Assembly: GCA_024234165.1 (NCBI GenBank)
Contig: JACKOP010000001.1
Location: 434,001-498,000, forward strand
DNA length: 64,000 nucleotides
Direction: 5' to 3'
From: Pseudomonadales bacterium
GTDB lineage: Bacteria > Pseudomonadota > Gammaproteobacteria > Pseudomonadales > UBA5518
The position numbers and the translations under genes are program-made. This document shows, piece after piece, positions 35,067-43,777 of this stretch. Every line of letters starts with the position of its first letter. Within the stretch, counting starts at the first letter, position 1. The notes under the pieces were generated by a model. That model was given only the letters and a program-made list of their open reading frames with translations. It made no database searches and was not told the origin of the DNA.

Positions 35067-36213
35067 GCTCGTAGCCTACCGGGTACAGAATCGCTTCACG
35101 GTAACCGGTGATCACGCGCAGATAGCGCCGCAGTTCACGATCGAGCCCGGCATCGTTCGTGTCTACGAGCAACGGGCGCCCCGCCAGTGCGGCAATCTTG
35201 ACCGGTGCGGCGACGATCGTGATGTTGCCGATGCCTACGGCATGTATCACCGGCGCACTGATCTGCTGGTTGCCGCGTCCGAATACGTGCCCCTGCCCTC
35301 CGATCGCCGTGACGACGATACGCGCGGGCCCCTTGTGCGCATCCAGCAACGCGAGCAGCTCCCGTTCGCCGGCGTCACGCGCCAGCTGAACGCCGTCACG
35401 ACACACATCGACGCCGAGCAAGGTACCGTCGATACCGAGTGCCTGCTTGACCGCAAACGTCGTGGTGCCGGGCCCAAGGATGCACAATTCCCCCGGTTCG
35501 AGCTCCTCGACCACTTCAGCCGCGATATCTGTCAGTCGCTGCGCATCGGGTGCTGCCCCACCCTCCTTCACGTGTTGCACATAACGACTTTCCTCTGGCA
35601 CCAGCAACTCGCCGAAATAGCGCGAGCTCACGCGCCCGGCACGGAAAGCATCCTCGTCGAGATCACGCACCTCAGCGAGCGTGACACGCACCGGATCGCG
35701 CCGTACCAGTTGTTGCACGATTTCGCCAGCCGCCTCCGGCGACACCGCGTAGACGCCGGAATGCATCTTGACCCCGGCCGGGATACCAAGCGCGGGAATT
35801 CGGGTGCCGATCGCGCTGCACACATCACGCGCCGTACCATCACCACCGGCAAACAGCAGCAGGTCGACCGGCAGCCCGGCAAGCCCACGCGCAGCAGCAA
35901 CGGTGTGCTCGGCTGCGGTTTGCAACGGAACCTCGAGTGGCAGCAGCTGCGCAGCGAAACCCGCCTCGCGCGCAGCATCAGCCCCCATCTCGCCCGCACA
36001 GCAATGCAGCTCGATCTGCTGCGCCAGCGGAAGCAGCGTGCGCAATGCACGCACCGCACGCGCATGTGCGCGTGGTTGTGCACCGCGCGCTCGCGCCTCG
36101 GCGACGATTGCCGCACCATCGCTGCCCTTGAGCCCCACTGCACCACCGATTCCGGCCAGCGGGTTCACGATAAGCCCGAGCCGGAAAATGACACGACGCT
36201 CCACATCACTCAC
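35044..36213 (-). CDS. ATP-NAD kinase family protein (COG3199-type)
   Basis: A 389-residue protein with the NAD-kinase/diacylglycerol-kinase fold: FRLGLIVNPLAGIGG at the N-terminus and the GGDGTARDV motif near residue 115. It is longer than housekeeping NadK and belongs to the AcoX-like branch, whose substrates are poorly known. GTG 36213 overlaps the pdxB stop (GTGA) and places the glycine-rich strand near the N-terminus, so it is preferred to an upstream ATG inside pdxB. The 3' end overlaps alaA tail to tail. Confidence 0.88.
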   Translation of the reverse strand: MSDVERRVIFRLGLIVNPLAGIGGAVGLKGSDGAAIVAEARARGAQPRAHARAVRALRTLLPLAQQIELHCCAGEMGADAAREAGFAAQLLPLEVPLQTAAEHTVAAARGLAGLPVDLLLFAGGDGTARDVCSAIGTRIPALGIPAGVKMHSGVYAVSPEAAGEIVQQLVRRDPVRVTLAEVRDLDEDAFRAGRVSSRYFGELLVPEESRYVQHVKEGGAAPDAQRLTDIAAEVVEELEPGELCILGPGTTTFAVKQALGIDGTLLGVDVCRDGVQLARDAGERELLALLDAHKGPARIVVTAIGGQGHVFGRGNQQISAPVIHAVGIGNITIVAAPVKIAALAGRPLLVDTNDAGLDRELRRYLRVITGYREAILYPVGYEPTPADSR

Positions 36214-37337
36214 GGTGAAAACCCTGCGGCGAGCAGCTCGCGGTAGCGCACCGAGTCGCTCGGAACCGCGGCACCGATTCGCCACGCCGAAAATTCGCGC
36301 CGCTGCGGGTAATCACGTCGCAACCTGTCGAAGGCTGCGGCACGCACCGTGTGCTCCTCGTCAAGTGTTGCTGCACGCAGCCTGGCATCGTCACGACGCG
36401 GGTCATAGCAGGCTAGCACCCCGTCCTGCCAGCAACCGCAGCAGCCGGCATGCAGGTCGCCGGCTGGCGACGCCTCCAGACCTGCAGCCACGTCGGCGTC
36501 GATAACGACACCGACGAACGCAGCCAGTGCCTCGAACACCTGTCGCGCACCGCGCAGCTTGCCGTCCCATGCGTATCCGGCGATGTGCGGCGTCCCGATC
36601 AGCACGTGTGCCTGCAAGCTGCGGTCCGGCAGCGGCTCACCCTCCCACACGTCGAGCGCGGCACGCAGCCGCGGACGAGCGAGCAACACATCTCGCAATG
36701 CCTCGTTGTCCACGATGGCGCCACGCGCTGCATTGATCAGCAGCGCGTCCTCCCCCAATGCATGCAGTTCACGCGTACCGATCAGATGGTGTGTCGCATG
36801 CACGCCTTCGCGCGTCAGCGGTACATGCAGGCTGACGACATCGGCTGCGAGCACGTCGGCGAACGATGCTTCCTCGGGTGGCGCTGCATCACCAAGCAGT
36901 GGATCATGGACCAGACAACGTATGCCCAGGGCACGCAGTCGACGCAGCAGCCGCCCTCCGACCTGCCCGCAACCGACGATACCGACGCTGCGTCCGCGCA
37001 AACCCGCCGGACCGGGAAATGCCAGTGCCAGCACGGCAAGCACGTAATCCACCACGGAATCGGCGTTGCTGCCCGGCGCGTGCGCGAACGCGATGCCCAA
37101 CTCCGCAAGCGCCGGCGTGTCCACGTGGTCGATGCCCGCAGTCGCGCTGGCGACGAACCGTACCGGAGTGCCCGCGAGCAGTGCGCGGTCGACGCGGGTC
37201 ACCGAGCGTATCAGCAACGCATCGATATCGTGCAGCACCGCACGTGTGATTGCCCGTCCGGGCAGCGTACGCACCTCGCCAAGGCAGCCAAACACACTGG
37301 CGGCACCCGGTATGTTTTCGTCGATCAGCAACTTCAT
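36210..37337 (-). CDS. pdxB: Erythronate-4-phosphate dehydrogenase
   Basis: A 375-residue D-2-hydroxyacid dehydrogenase of pyridoxal phosphate synthesis. It begins with KLLIDENIPGA, has the NAD motif GCGQVGG (about 122-128) and the C-terminal PdxB dimerisation domain. It sits 33 bases after tusA and overlaps the kinase-family gene. The operon order exported methyltransferase - yheU - tusA - pdxB - kinase is tightly packed. Confidence 0.95.
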   Translation of the reverse strand: MKLLIDENIPGAASVFGCLGEVRTLPGRAITRAVLHDIDALLIRSVTRVDRALLAGTPVRFVASATAGIDHVDTPALAELGIAFAHAPGSNADSVVDYVLAVLALAFPGPAGLRGRSVGIVGCGQVGGRLLRRLRALGIRCLVHDPLLGDAAPPEEASFADVLAADVVSLHVPLTREGVHATHHLIGTRELHALGEDALLINAARGAIVDNEALRDVLLARPRLRAALDVWEGEPLPDRSLQAHVLIGTPHIAGYAWDGKLRGARQVFEALAAFVGVVIDADVAAGLEASPAGDLHAGCCGCWQDGVLACYDPRRDDARLRAATLDEEHTVRAAAFDRLRRDYPQRREFSAWRIGAAVPSDSVRYRELLAAGFSP

Positions 37338-37370
37338 GACGACAGCACTCCATGCCGGACTGCCCGTACC

Positions 37371-37598
37371 TCAACCACCCTTGCGGATGCGATAGCGGAA
37401 CTCGCCCTCACCGCACTCCTCGGACAACAACGCGTGGCCGAGGAACTCGCAGAAACGCGGGATATCACGCTGCGTCGACGGATCGCTGGCCAGCACGGTC
37501 AGCACATCGCCCACCGCGATGGCACGAATACGCTTGTGCAGCAACATTACCGGTTCCGGGCAAAGCAAGCCACGCGTGTCGAGCTCGCCTTCGCTCAT
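37371..37598 (-). CDS. tusA: Sulfur carrier protein TusA
   Basis: A 75-residue TusA/SirA-family protein with the active cysteine in CPEPVM (Cys13) and the conserved IPRFCEFLGH and YRIRKGG end. In E. coli it relays sulfur for 2-thiouridine tRNA modification. ATG 37598 overlaps the yheU stop by four bases. Confidence 0.94.
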   Translation of the reverse strand: MSEGELDTRGLLCPEPVMLLHKRIRAIAVGDVLTVLASDPSTQRDIPRFCEFLGHALLSEECGEGEFRYRIRKGG

Positions 37599-37849
37599 GG
37601 GTCCGTCTCCACGATGCTTCGCAGTCGCACCGCCTGCTCGTGCGTCAGCAACTGGCAACTCCCGGACACATCATCGAAGAAGATCGAAATCTCTCCACGT
37701 TCGAGCTGGCGACGGATCTGTTCGACCTTCACGGCAAGCGAGACTTCCTGCTCGCCGTACTCGGTCCCCTCGCGCGTCGCGAACTCCTCGATGACGCCGA
37801 GCAGCGCTTGCGAGGAAAGCGCACGCCAGGGAACCTGGACGACGCTCAC
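37595..37849 (-). CDS. yheU: YheU family protein (UPF0270)
   Basis: An 84-residue small protein matching YheU: an N-terminal PWRALS block, REGTEYGEQE near residue 26 and a KVEQIRRQLERGE helix. Function is unknown in the family. It overlaps both neighbours by four bases (methyltransferase-like gene before it, tusA after it). Confidence 0.88.
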   Translation of the reverse strand: MSVVQVPWRALSSQALLGVIEEFATREGTEYGEQEVSLAVKVEQIRRQLERGEISIFFDDVSGSCQLLTHEQAVRLRSIVETDP

Positions 37850-38670
37850 CGCACCGGCTTGCGGAAGCGCAAGGTCATGCGATCGCTCTCGCCGATCGCG
37901 AGATAGCGTGCGCGGTCGGTGTCTCCGAGCGCGAGCGTGGGTGGCAGCGTCCAGACGCCCTTCGGATGGTCGTGCGTGTCACGCGGGTTTGCGTTGATCT
38001 CGCTGCTCTCCTCGAGTTCGAACCCGGCAGCACGCGCTGCCGCGATCACCGCCTCCTCGCTCAAGTAACCGCTCTTCTTCATCTGTTCGGGCGTCGCACC
38101 TGCGCTGGCGCGGTGCTCGACCACTCCCAGCACGCCGCCAGGCTTCAATGCCGTGTAGGCGGCCTTCAGCACCGCCACGTCCGCACCCTGTCCATACCAG
38201 TTGTGCAGGTTGCGGAACGTGAGCACTGCATCCGCGCTGCCGGCAGGGGCGATTTCCAGTCCCGCGGGCGGAGCGAGTTCAGTGACCTTGACCCGATCGT
38301 AGAGCTCCGGGTGCGCGGCAAGCCTGGCTTCGAACGCAGCGCGACCACGCCGGTAGTATTCCTGTTCGCTCTCCCGCGGGAAATGCGCGGTGTAAAGCAA
38401 ACCGTTCTCGCGCAGGTACGGTGCGAGAATTTCCGTATACCAGCCTGCACCGGGCCACAACTCGACCACGGTCATGTCAGGCCGGACGCCGAAGAACTCG
38501 AGTGTCTCGGCGGGATGGCGCCACACATCACGTGCGCGGTTCTCTGCGCTGCGATGCTCACCGGCAATCACCGCCGCCAGATCGGGAGCAGCCTGTGCAG
38601 CAGAGCACAGGATGACAAGAGAACATACGATCACGTGGAACCAGGGTGCGACGGAAAATGGTGACTTCAT
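37846..38670 (-). CDS. Exported class I methyltransferase-like protein
   Basis: A 274-residue protein with a signal peptide (cleavage near AQA, residue 27) in front of a SAM-methyltransferase fold: motif I region VVELWPGAGWYTEIL and an ADAVLTFRNLHNWYG segment. An export signal on a SAM-dependent enzyme is unusual, because SAM is not expected in the periplasm. Such proteins form a recognised family of unknown role. ATG 38670 is chosen for the signal peptide. Confidence 0.85.
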   Translation of the reverse strand: MKSPFSVAPWFHVIVCSLVILCSAAQAAPDLAAVIAGEHRSAENRARDVWRHPAETLEFFGVRPDMTVVELWPGAGWYTEILAPYLRENGLLYTAHFPRESEQEYYRRGRAAFEARLAAHPELYDRVKVTELAPPAGLEIAPAGSADAVLTFRNLHNWYGQGADVAVLKAAYTALKPGGVLGVVEHRASAGATPEQMKKSGYLSEEAVIAAARAAGFELEESSEINANPRDTHDHPKGVWTLPPTLALGDTDRARYLAIGESDRMTLRFRKPVR

Positions 38671-38789
38671 GCAGATACCCCCATGGAGAGTCGATACAGC
38701 GGGATCCCGCTCGTGTGCCCCATACGCAACGGCCATACAGTCGGGCGGCTGGTATTATACGCAGCGACGGCTTCCCCAGGACCACACAC

Positions 38790-39314
38790 ATGCAGACACA
38801 GCTTCTGATCAGCTTCATCGCGGACGATCGACCCGGACTCGTGCAGAGCATCGCGGAAACCGTATCGGCGCACGGCGGAAACTGGCTGGAGAGCCGCATG
38901 ACGCATCTCGGCGGCAAGTTCGCCGGAATCGTCAACGTGGAGCTGGCACCGGCACGCACGGAGGAACTGCAGCGTGCACTGCGTGCGCTCGAAGCACTGG
39001 GACTCACGCTGCGCATCGAAACGCCTCCGCAGCCGCTCGCCGCCGTCCCGCACACATCGTGGCGACTCGACATCGTCGGTCAGGACCGTCCCGGTATCGT
39101 GCACGAGTTCTCGGCTGCGCTGGCCAGCCGGCGAATCAACGTGGTGCAGTTGCGCAGTGACATCACCAGCGCGCCGATGAGTGCCGACCCGCTGTTCACG
39201 GCCAGCGTGATCATCCATGTGCCGGCCGAGATCGATATCGACGAACTGCGTGAACGCCTGGAGGCGATTGCCGAGGAACTGACGATCGACTATGCGCTGA
39301 TCGAGGCCGGCTGA
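38790..39314 (+). CDS. GcvR-like tandem ACT-domain regulator
   Basis: A 174-residue cytosolic protein with two ACT domains (about 4-75 and 90-170); DDRPGLVQ and QDRPGIVHEF start each domain. It resembles GcvR, which controls the glycine-cleavage regulator GcvA by binding glycine, but gcvA/gcvTHP are not in this window. The upstream 119 bases separate it from the divergent methyltransferase-like gene. Its stop is four bases from a convergent small membrane protein gene. Confidence 0.88.
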   Translation: MQTQLLISFIADDRPGLVQSIAETVSAHGGNWLESRMTHLGGKFAGIVNVELAPARTEELQRALRALEALGLTLRIETPPQPLAAVPHTSWRLDIVGQDRPGIVHEFSAALASRRINVVQLRSDITSAPMSADPLFTASVIIHVPAEIDIDELRERLEAIAEELTIDYALIEAG

Positions 39315-39318
39315 ACCT

Positions 39319-39546
39319 TCATTTGGCACCGCGCCCGAACAGGGCACGCAATGCGAGCAGCAGACCGAACAGCACGCCCGCGCAAAGAATGATCGCGCCG
39401 ATCATCAGCATGGTCTGCCACAGAAACGCCACTATCGCACCGATACGAAAATCGAAGACCAGGGCCGTCGACGCCGCCAGCGCGAACATGGCCACGACGC
39501 CGAACAGCAGCAGGCGATTGCGTCGCAGCAGCCGCAGGACTTCCAT
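39319..39546 (-). CDS. Small two-helix membrane protein
   Basis: A 75-residue protein with two membrane helices (about 12-32 and 44-66) and basic ends. Its ATG overlaps the MFS stop codon (ATGA), which supports its being a real gene. Function is unknown; it may be an accessory of the MFS carrier. Confidence 0.65.
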   Translation of the reverse strand: MEVLRLLRRNRLLLFGVVAMFALAASTALVFDFRIGAIVAFLWQTMLMIGAIILCAGVLFGLLLALRALFGRGAK

Positions 39547-40742
39547 CACACGATCCTCCCTTCCGCTTGCATTCCCTCTGCCGCATGTACCGTTCCGGCC
39601 AGAGGTCCACGCACTGCGACAAGCACCAGCGCCCAACCCGCAAACGCTGCAAGTGCAGCGGCTACGTATGCGAGCTGTGGCTCGACATCCCACAGCACGC
39701 CGCTCGCCAGCGCTCCGGCTGCGCCGCCGGCGCCAAAACTCACGGCCGCATACAGTGCCTGTCCACGCCCCTGTTGCGCCGGTGCGAAGTGACGGCGGAG
39801 CAGCTCGATTCCCGCAGCATGGAAGCTGCCGAAGCTCGCTGCGTGCAGACACTGCGCAAGCAACAACACCGGCGTGTAACGCGCACCGAAGCCGATCATC
39901 AACCAGCGCAGCGCGGCGAGCAACAGGCTGGCGAGCAAGATGCTGCGCAAACCGTGGCGAGCCAGCAGCCGGTGCGCGAACGCGAACACTCCGATTTCGG
40001 CGACCACGCCGAGAGCCCACATCTGTCCGGTCGCGGCACGGGTGTAACCGTACTGCTCCAGATACAGACTGAAGAAGCCGTAGTACGGTGCGTGCGAAAA
40101 TTGCAGCAGGAACGACGCTGCGAGAAATGCCACCAGCGCTGGCTCGCGCAACCTGCTACCGATCCCCTGCACGTCGCGCGTGCGTGATCCGGCATCCGGA
40201 TCCCGGATCAGCCAGGCGCCGGCTGCGATCAGCATCAGCAGCGCAAGCAACAGCCACGGCACCCGAATCACGTCGACGTGATCGAACAACATTCCGCTGC
40301 CTACGACCGCGACGATGAAACTCACCGAACCCCACAGCCGCACCAGACCGTAACGCTGCACCGCATCGCGCAGCGATGCCAGCGTGATCACCTCGAACTG
40401 GGCGAGGATCGCATTCCAGAACACCGAGTGCACGAGCACCACAGCCACGATCCACGCGACGCTGCTGCGCCACGGCAGCGCTGCAAAGCTCGCCGCGGCG
40501 AACAATGCACCGACACGAATCAGTCGCAGATGGCATCCGCTGCGATCGGCGATCCAGCCCCACAGGTTGGGCGCCACGATACGCGTTGCTGCCATCACGG
40601 CGAGCACGACGCCGATCGCCGTGGCATCCAGCCCGACCGCCTGCAGGTACAGGCTCCAGTAGGGCATCATCACCCCGAGGAACGCGTAGTACAGGAAATA
40701 GAATGAAGACAGACGGACGTAGGTCGACCGCCCTGGAATCAT
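39546..40742 (-). CDS. MFS transporter of the HcaT/nucleoside-H+ symporter-like family
   Basis: A 398-residue, twelve-helix carrier. The N-terminal helix YFLYYAFLGVMMPYWSLYLQ and following GLDATAIGVVLAVMAATRIVAPNLWGWIADR match the MFS_1-like (HcaT, phenylpropionate permease) group. It overlaps aroC by four bases. The substrate is unknown; relatives carry aromatic acids or sugars. Confidence 0.88.
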   Translation of the reverse strand: MIPGRSTYVRLSSFYFLYYAFLGVMMPYWSLYLQAVGLDATAIGVVLAVMAATRIVAPNLWGWIADRSGCHLRLIRVGALFAAASFAALPWRSSVAWIVAVVLVHSVFWNAILAQFEVITLASLRDAVQRYGLVRLWGSVSFIVAVVGSGMLFDHVDVIRVPWLLLALLMLIAAGAWLIRDPDAGSRTRDVQGIGSRLREPALVAFLAASFLLQFSHAPYYGFFSLYLEQYGYTRAATGQMWALGVVAEIGVFAFAHRLLARHGLRSILLASLLLAALRWLMIGFGARYTPVLLLAQCLHAASFGSFHAAGIELLRRHFAPAQQGRGQALYAAVSFGAGGAAGALASGVLWDVEPQLAYVAAALAAFAGWALVLVAVRGPLAGTVHAAEGMQAEGRIV

Positions 40743-41854
40743 CGAGCAGTCGGAGCGGGAACGGATGCCGGAACCACAGGCGTCACCGACTGCACATCGG
40801 CATTCTGGGCCCGGTGACGCAGCCAGTGATCCATCAGCACCAGGGCCAGCATCGCCTCCGCGATCGGAGTCGCGCGGATGCCGACGCAGGGATCGTGGCG
40901 TCCGTGCGTGACCACCTCGAGCGGATTGCCTGAGCGGTCGATCGACGGGCCTGGCAGGCGGATGCTCGAGGTGGGCTTCAGGGCAATCGAGACCACGATA
41001 TCCTGGCCGCTGGAAATGCCACCGAGAATGCCACCGGCGTTGTTGCTGAGGAATCCCTGCGGCGTGATCCCGTCGCGGTGTTCGCTGCCCTTCTGGTCGA
41101 CGACTGCGAAGCCCGCACCGATCTCCACGCCCTTCACTGCGTTGATTCCCATCATCGCATGCGCGATATCGGCGTCGAGGCGGTCGAACACCGGCTCGCC
41201 GAGTCCGGGCGGAACACCACTCGCGACGACATTGATACGCGCCCCGATCGAATCACCCGACTTGCGCAGCGCAGCCATGTACTCCTCGAGTCGTGGCACC
41301 AGTGCCGGATCGGGGCAGAAGAACGGGTTCTCGCCTACCGTGTCCCAGTCGAGCGTCGCTGCCGCAAGCGGACCAAGCTGCGCCAGATAGCCACGCACCG
41401 AAACACCGAGACGCTCGCGCAGGTACTTCTTCGCGATCGCGCCGGCAGCAACCCTCACAGCGGTTTCGCGTGCCGAGGAACGGCCTCCACCACGGTAGTC
41501 ACGCATTCCGTATTTTTGCGTGTACGTGTAATCCGCATGATTCGGCCGAAACGCGTCCTGAATCGCGGCGTAGTCCTTCGAGCGCTGATCGGTATTCTCG
41601 ATCAGCAATCCGATCGGTGTACCCGTAGTCACACCTTCGAACACACCGGAGAGGATACGCACACGATCGTCTTCGCGTCGCTGCGTGGTGAAGCGCGAAC
41701 TGCCGGGACGACGCCGGTCCAGATCCGGCTGCATGTCTTCCTCCGCCAGAGGCAGCCCCGGCGGGCAACCGTCGACGACGCCTCCGATGGCTGGACCGTG
41801 GCTCTCACCGAAGGTGGTCAGCGTGAAGAGCCGTCCGATGGTATTGCCTGACAT
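40739..41854 (-). CDS. aroC: Chorismate synthase
   Basis: A 371-residue FMN-dependent enzyme for the last shikimate-pathway step. Signatures: GESHGPAIGGVVDGCPPG (near residue 17), the RGGGRSSARET loop (about 125) and a C-terminal RHDPCVGIRATPIAEAM block. It lies 81 bases after prmB, the common gammaproteobacterial order. Confidence 0.97.
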   Translation of the reverse strand: MSGNTIGRLFTLTTFGESHGPAIGGVVDGCPPGLPLAEEDMQPDLDRRRPGSSRFTTQRREDDRVRILSGVFEGVTTGTPIGLLIENTDQRSKDYAAIQDAFRPNHADYTYTQKYGMRDYRGGGRSSARETAVRVAAGAIAKKYLRERLGVSVRGYLAQLGPLAAATLDWDTVGENPFFCPDPALVPRLEEYMAALRKSGDSIGARINVVASGVPPGLGEPVFDRLDADIAHAMMGINAVKGVEIGAGFAVVDQKGSEHRDGITPQGFLSNNAGGILGGISSGQDIVVSIALKPTSSIRLPGPSIDRSGNPLEVVTHGRHDPCVGIRATPIAEAMLALVLMDHWLRHRAQNADVQSVTPVVPASVPAPTAR

Positions 41855-41935
41855 GGAAAATCCGCGCTCTGTGGGTGAAGCGCGATTATACGGAGATTGC
41901 GGCGCGCATCGCTCGCAAACAGCTTTGCCTCCGTG

Positions 41936-42865
41936 TCAGGCAGGCAGCGTTGCCCCGCCACTGGCAAGCTCGGCAGCATGGATCAGCGCAACACCGTGCC
42001 CTCCGTGCTCCAGATCCGGCCACACGAAGGCAAGCTGCGGAAAGGTGTGCTCGAGCGCATCGGCACTGTTGCCCACTTCAAGCACCAGCAGACCGTCGCA
42101 ATCGAGATGCGGCACCACATCGACGAGAATGCGTCGCACAAGATCGAGTCCGTCGGCACCCGCTGCCAGTCCGAGCTGCGGCTCATGCCGATACTCGGCC
42201 GGCAGCGTCGCCATATCGGCAGCGTCGACGTAGGGTGGATTGCACAGGATCAGGTCGAAGCATTCCCCTGCCAGCGCCGTGAACAGATCCGACTCGACCA
42301 CACGCACGCGCCCGGCCACATCGTGCAGCGCGACGTTCATGCGCGCCACCTCGAGCGCCTCCGGTGACACATCGGCAAGTACCACCTCGGCATCCGGCCA
42401 CGTCAGTGCTGCAGCGATGCCGATGCAGCCGCTACCGCAGCACAGGTCGAGGATACGCAGCGGAGCTCTCCCGTCCAGCCACGGTTCACAGCCTCTGGCA
42501 AGCAGCTCCGCAATCGGCGAGCGTGGCACCAGCACCGCGGGTGTCACACGGAAACGCAGTCCGCCGAACCACGCTTCGCCAAGCAGATACGCGGTCGGCA
42601 CGCGCTCACCGATACGCCGTGCCAGGAGCGCATCCAGACGCTGGCGTTCCCGCGCAGCCAGGCGAGCGTCGAACACCCAGTCGGGACTGTCGAACGGCAG
42701 GTGCAGCGCACCCAGCACCAGCCAGCGTGCCTCGTCCCACGCGTTGTCGGTTCCGTGCCCGAACGCCACACCTGCGGCATTGAAAGCACTCACCGTCCAG
42801 CGCAGGAAATCCCGGATCGTTGCCAATTCCACCGGGGCCCGGTGGGTATCGTCACGCTTGCCCAC
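41936..42865 (-). CDS. prmB: Ribosomal protein uL3 N5-glutamine methyltransferase
   Basis: A 309-residue HemK-family enzyme with SAM motif LDLCCGSGCIGIA and catalytic NPPYVD. GTG 42865 is chosen because it has a GGAGGG site and gives the same N-terminal length before the helix VELATIRDFLRW as E. coli PrmB; the TTG upstream at 42886 is less likely. It overlaps the alpha/beta hydrolase gene by 14 bases. Confidence 0.94.
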   Translation of the reverse strand: MGKRDDTHRAPVELATIRDFLRWTVSAFNAAGVAFGHGTDNAWDEARWLVLGALHLPFDSPDWVFDARLAARERQRLDALLARRIGERVPTAYLLGEAWFGGLRFRVTPAVLVPRSPIAELLARGCEPWLDGRAPLRILDLCCGSGCIGIAAALTWPDAEVVLADVSPEALEVARMNVALHDVAGRVRVVESDLFTALAGECFDLILCNPPYVDAADMATLPAEYRHEPQLGLAAGADGLDLVRRILVDVVPHLDCDGLLVLEVGNSADALEHTFPQLAFVWPDLEHGGHGVALIHAAELASGGATLPA

Positions 42866-43724
42866 ATTCCCTCCAGAGACGCCCAACGCGCTCGGCGATC
42901 ACCGGAGCCGCCTCGAGCATATGGCAGTGATGACAGCCCTCGACCGTCTCGCGCTGCAGGCCCGGATACCAGTCGAGCGCACCATGACGCGGCAGCCGCC
43001 TGGCCATGCCGGCGCCAGTCGTGAAGATCAGTGTCGGCACCGTGATGCCTGACAGTATGTTGCGGACCTGCGCCCGCGTGAACTTCAACGCCGACGCGTA
43101 ACGCAGCCGCGGGTCGGTGCGCCAGCGAAAACCGCCGGCAACCGGATCCAGGCTGCGCGGCACCAGCAGGCGCGCTGCGCGCGGATCGATTCCGGTCGCC
43201 GTGCAGCGCGCCGTGATCGCTGCTTCCACGTCCGGGAACACTGGCGCATCACGTGAACTGCGCTTCGCGTAATCGTGGGTGAAGCTGCGCAATTGCTGCA
43301 AGGTCTGTGGTCCCTCGAGCAGCGGTATCAGCGCACCATCCAGCATTACCAGACTGCTCACAGCCGGTACTTCTGCTGCGGCCAGCAGCGAAGCAATCGC
43401 AGCACCACGCGAATGTCCGAGCAGGTCGTAACGCTCGAGATCCAGCGCCGCCGTGAAATGCATCAGTGTCGGCAGATCGTCCCAGATGTTGTAGGTGCCA
43501 TCGACACCACGATGTGCACTCAGCCCGTGGCCCGGCAAATCGAGCGCAATGATCCGTCGCTCGCCCAGCAACGGCGCCAGCGTGTCGAACGACGCCGCGT
43601 TGTCGAGCCAGCCATGCAGCGCCAGTACCGGGTACGCATCCCTGTTCCCCCATTCACGCCACGCAAGCCGCACGCCGCGCACCTCACGGCTGTATTCCCG
43701 AGGCTGGTGTGCACCCGTGTTCAC
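42852..43724 (-). CDS. Alpha/beta-fold hydrolase
   Basis: A 290-residue hydrolase. Motifs: HGWLDNAASF (oxyanion region, about residue 38), nucleophile elbow GHSRGA (Ser near residue 105), acid in the late strand and a C-terminal GCHHCHMLE with a candidate catalytic His. The family includes epoxide hydrolases, esterases and serine hydrolases. It is probably first in an operon with prmB, aroC and the MFS gene. The substrate is unknown. Confidence 0.9.
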   Translation of the reverse strand: MNTGAHQPREYSREVRGVRLAWREWGNRDAYPVLALHGWLDNAASFDTLAPLLGERRIIALDLPGHGLSAHRGVDGTYNIWDDLPTLMHFTAALDLERYDLLGHSRGAAIASLLAAAEVPAVSSLVMLDGALIPLLEGPQTLQQLRSFTHDYAKRSSRDAPVFPDVEAAITARCTATGIDPRAARLLVPRSLDPVAGGFRWRTDPRLRYASALKFTRAQVRNILSGITVPTLIFTTGAGMARRLPRHGALDWYPGLQRETVEGCHHCHMLEAAPVIAERVGRLWRECGQA

Positions 43725-43777
43725 GGCGACAGCGTGTCAGGCAGGACCGGCATCGACAATCGGCTGCGCATCACGCC

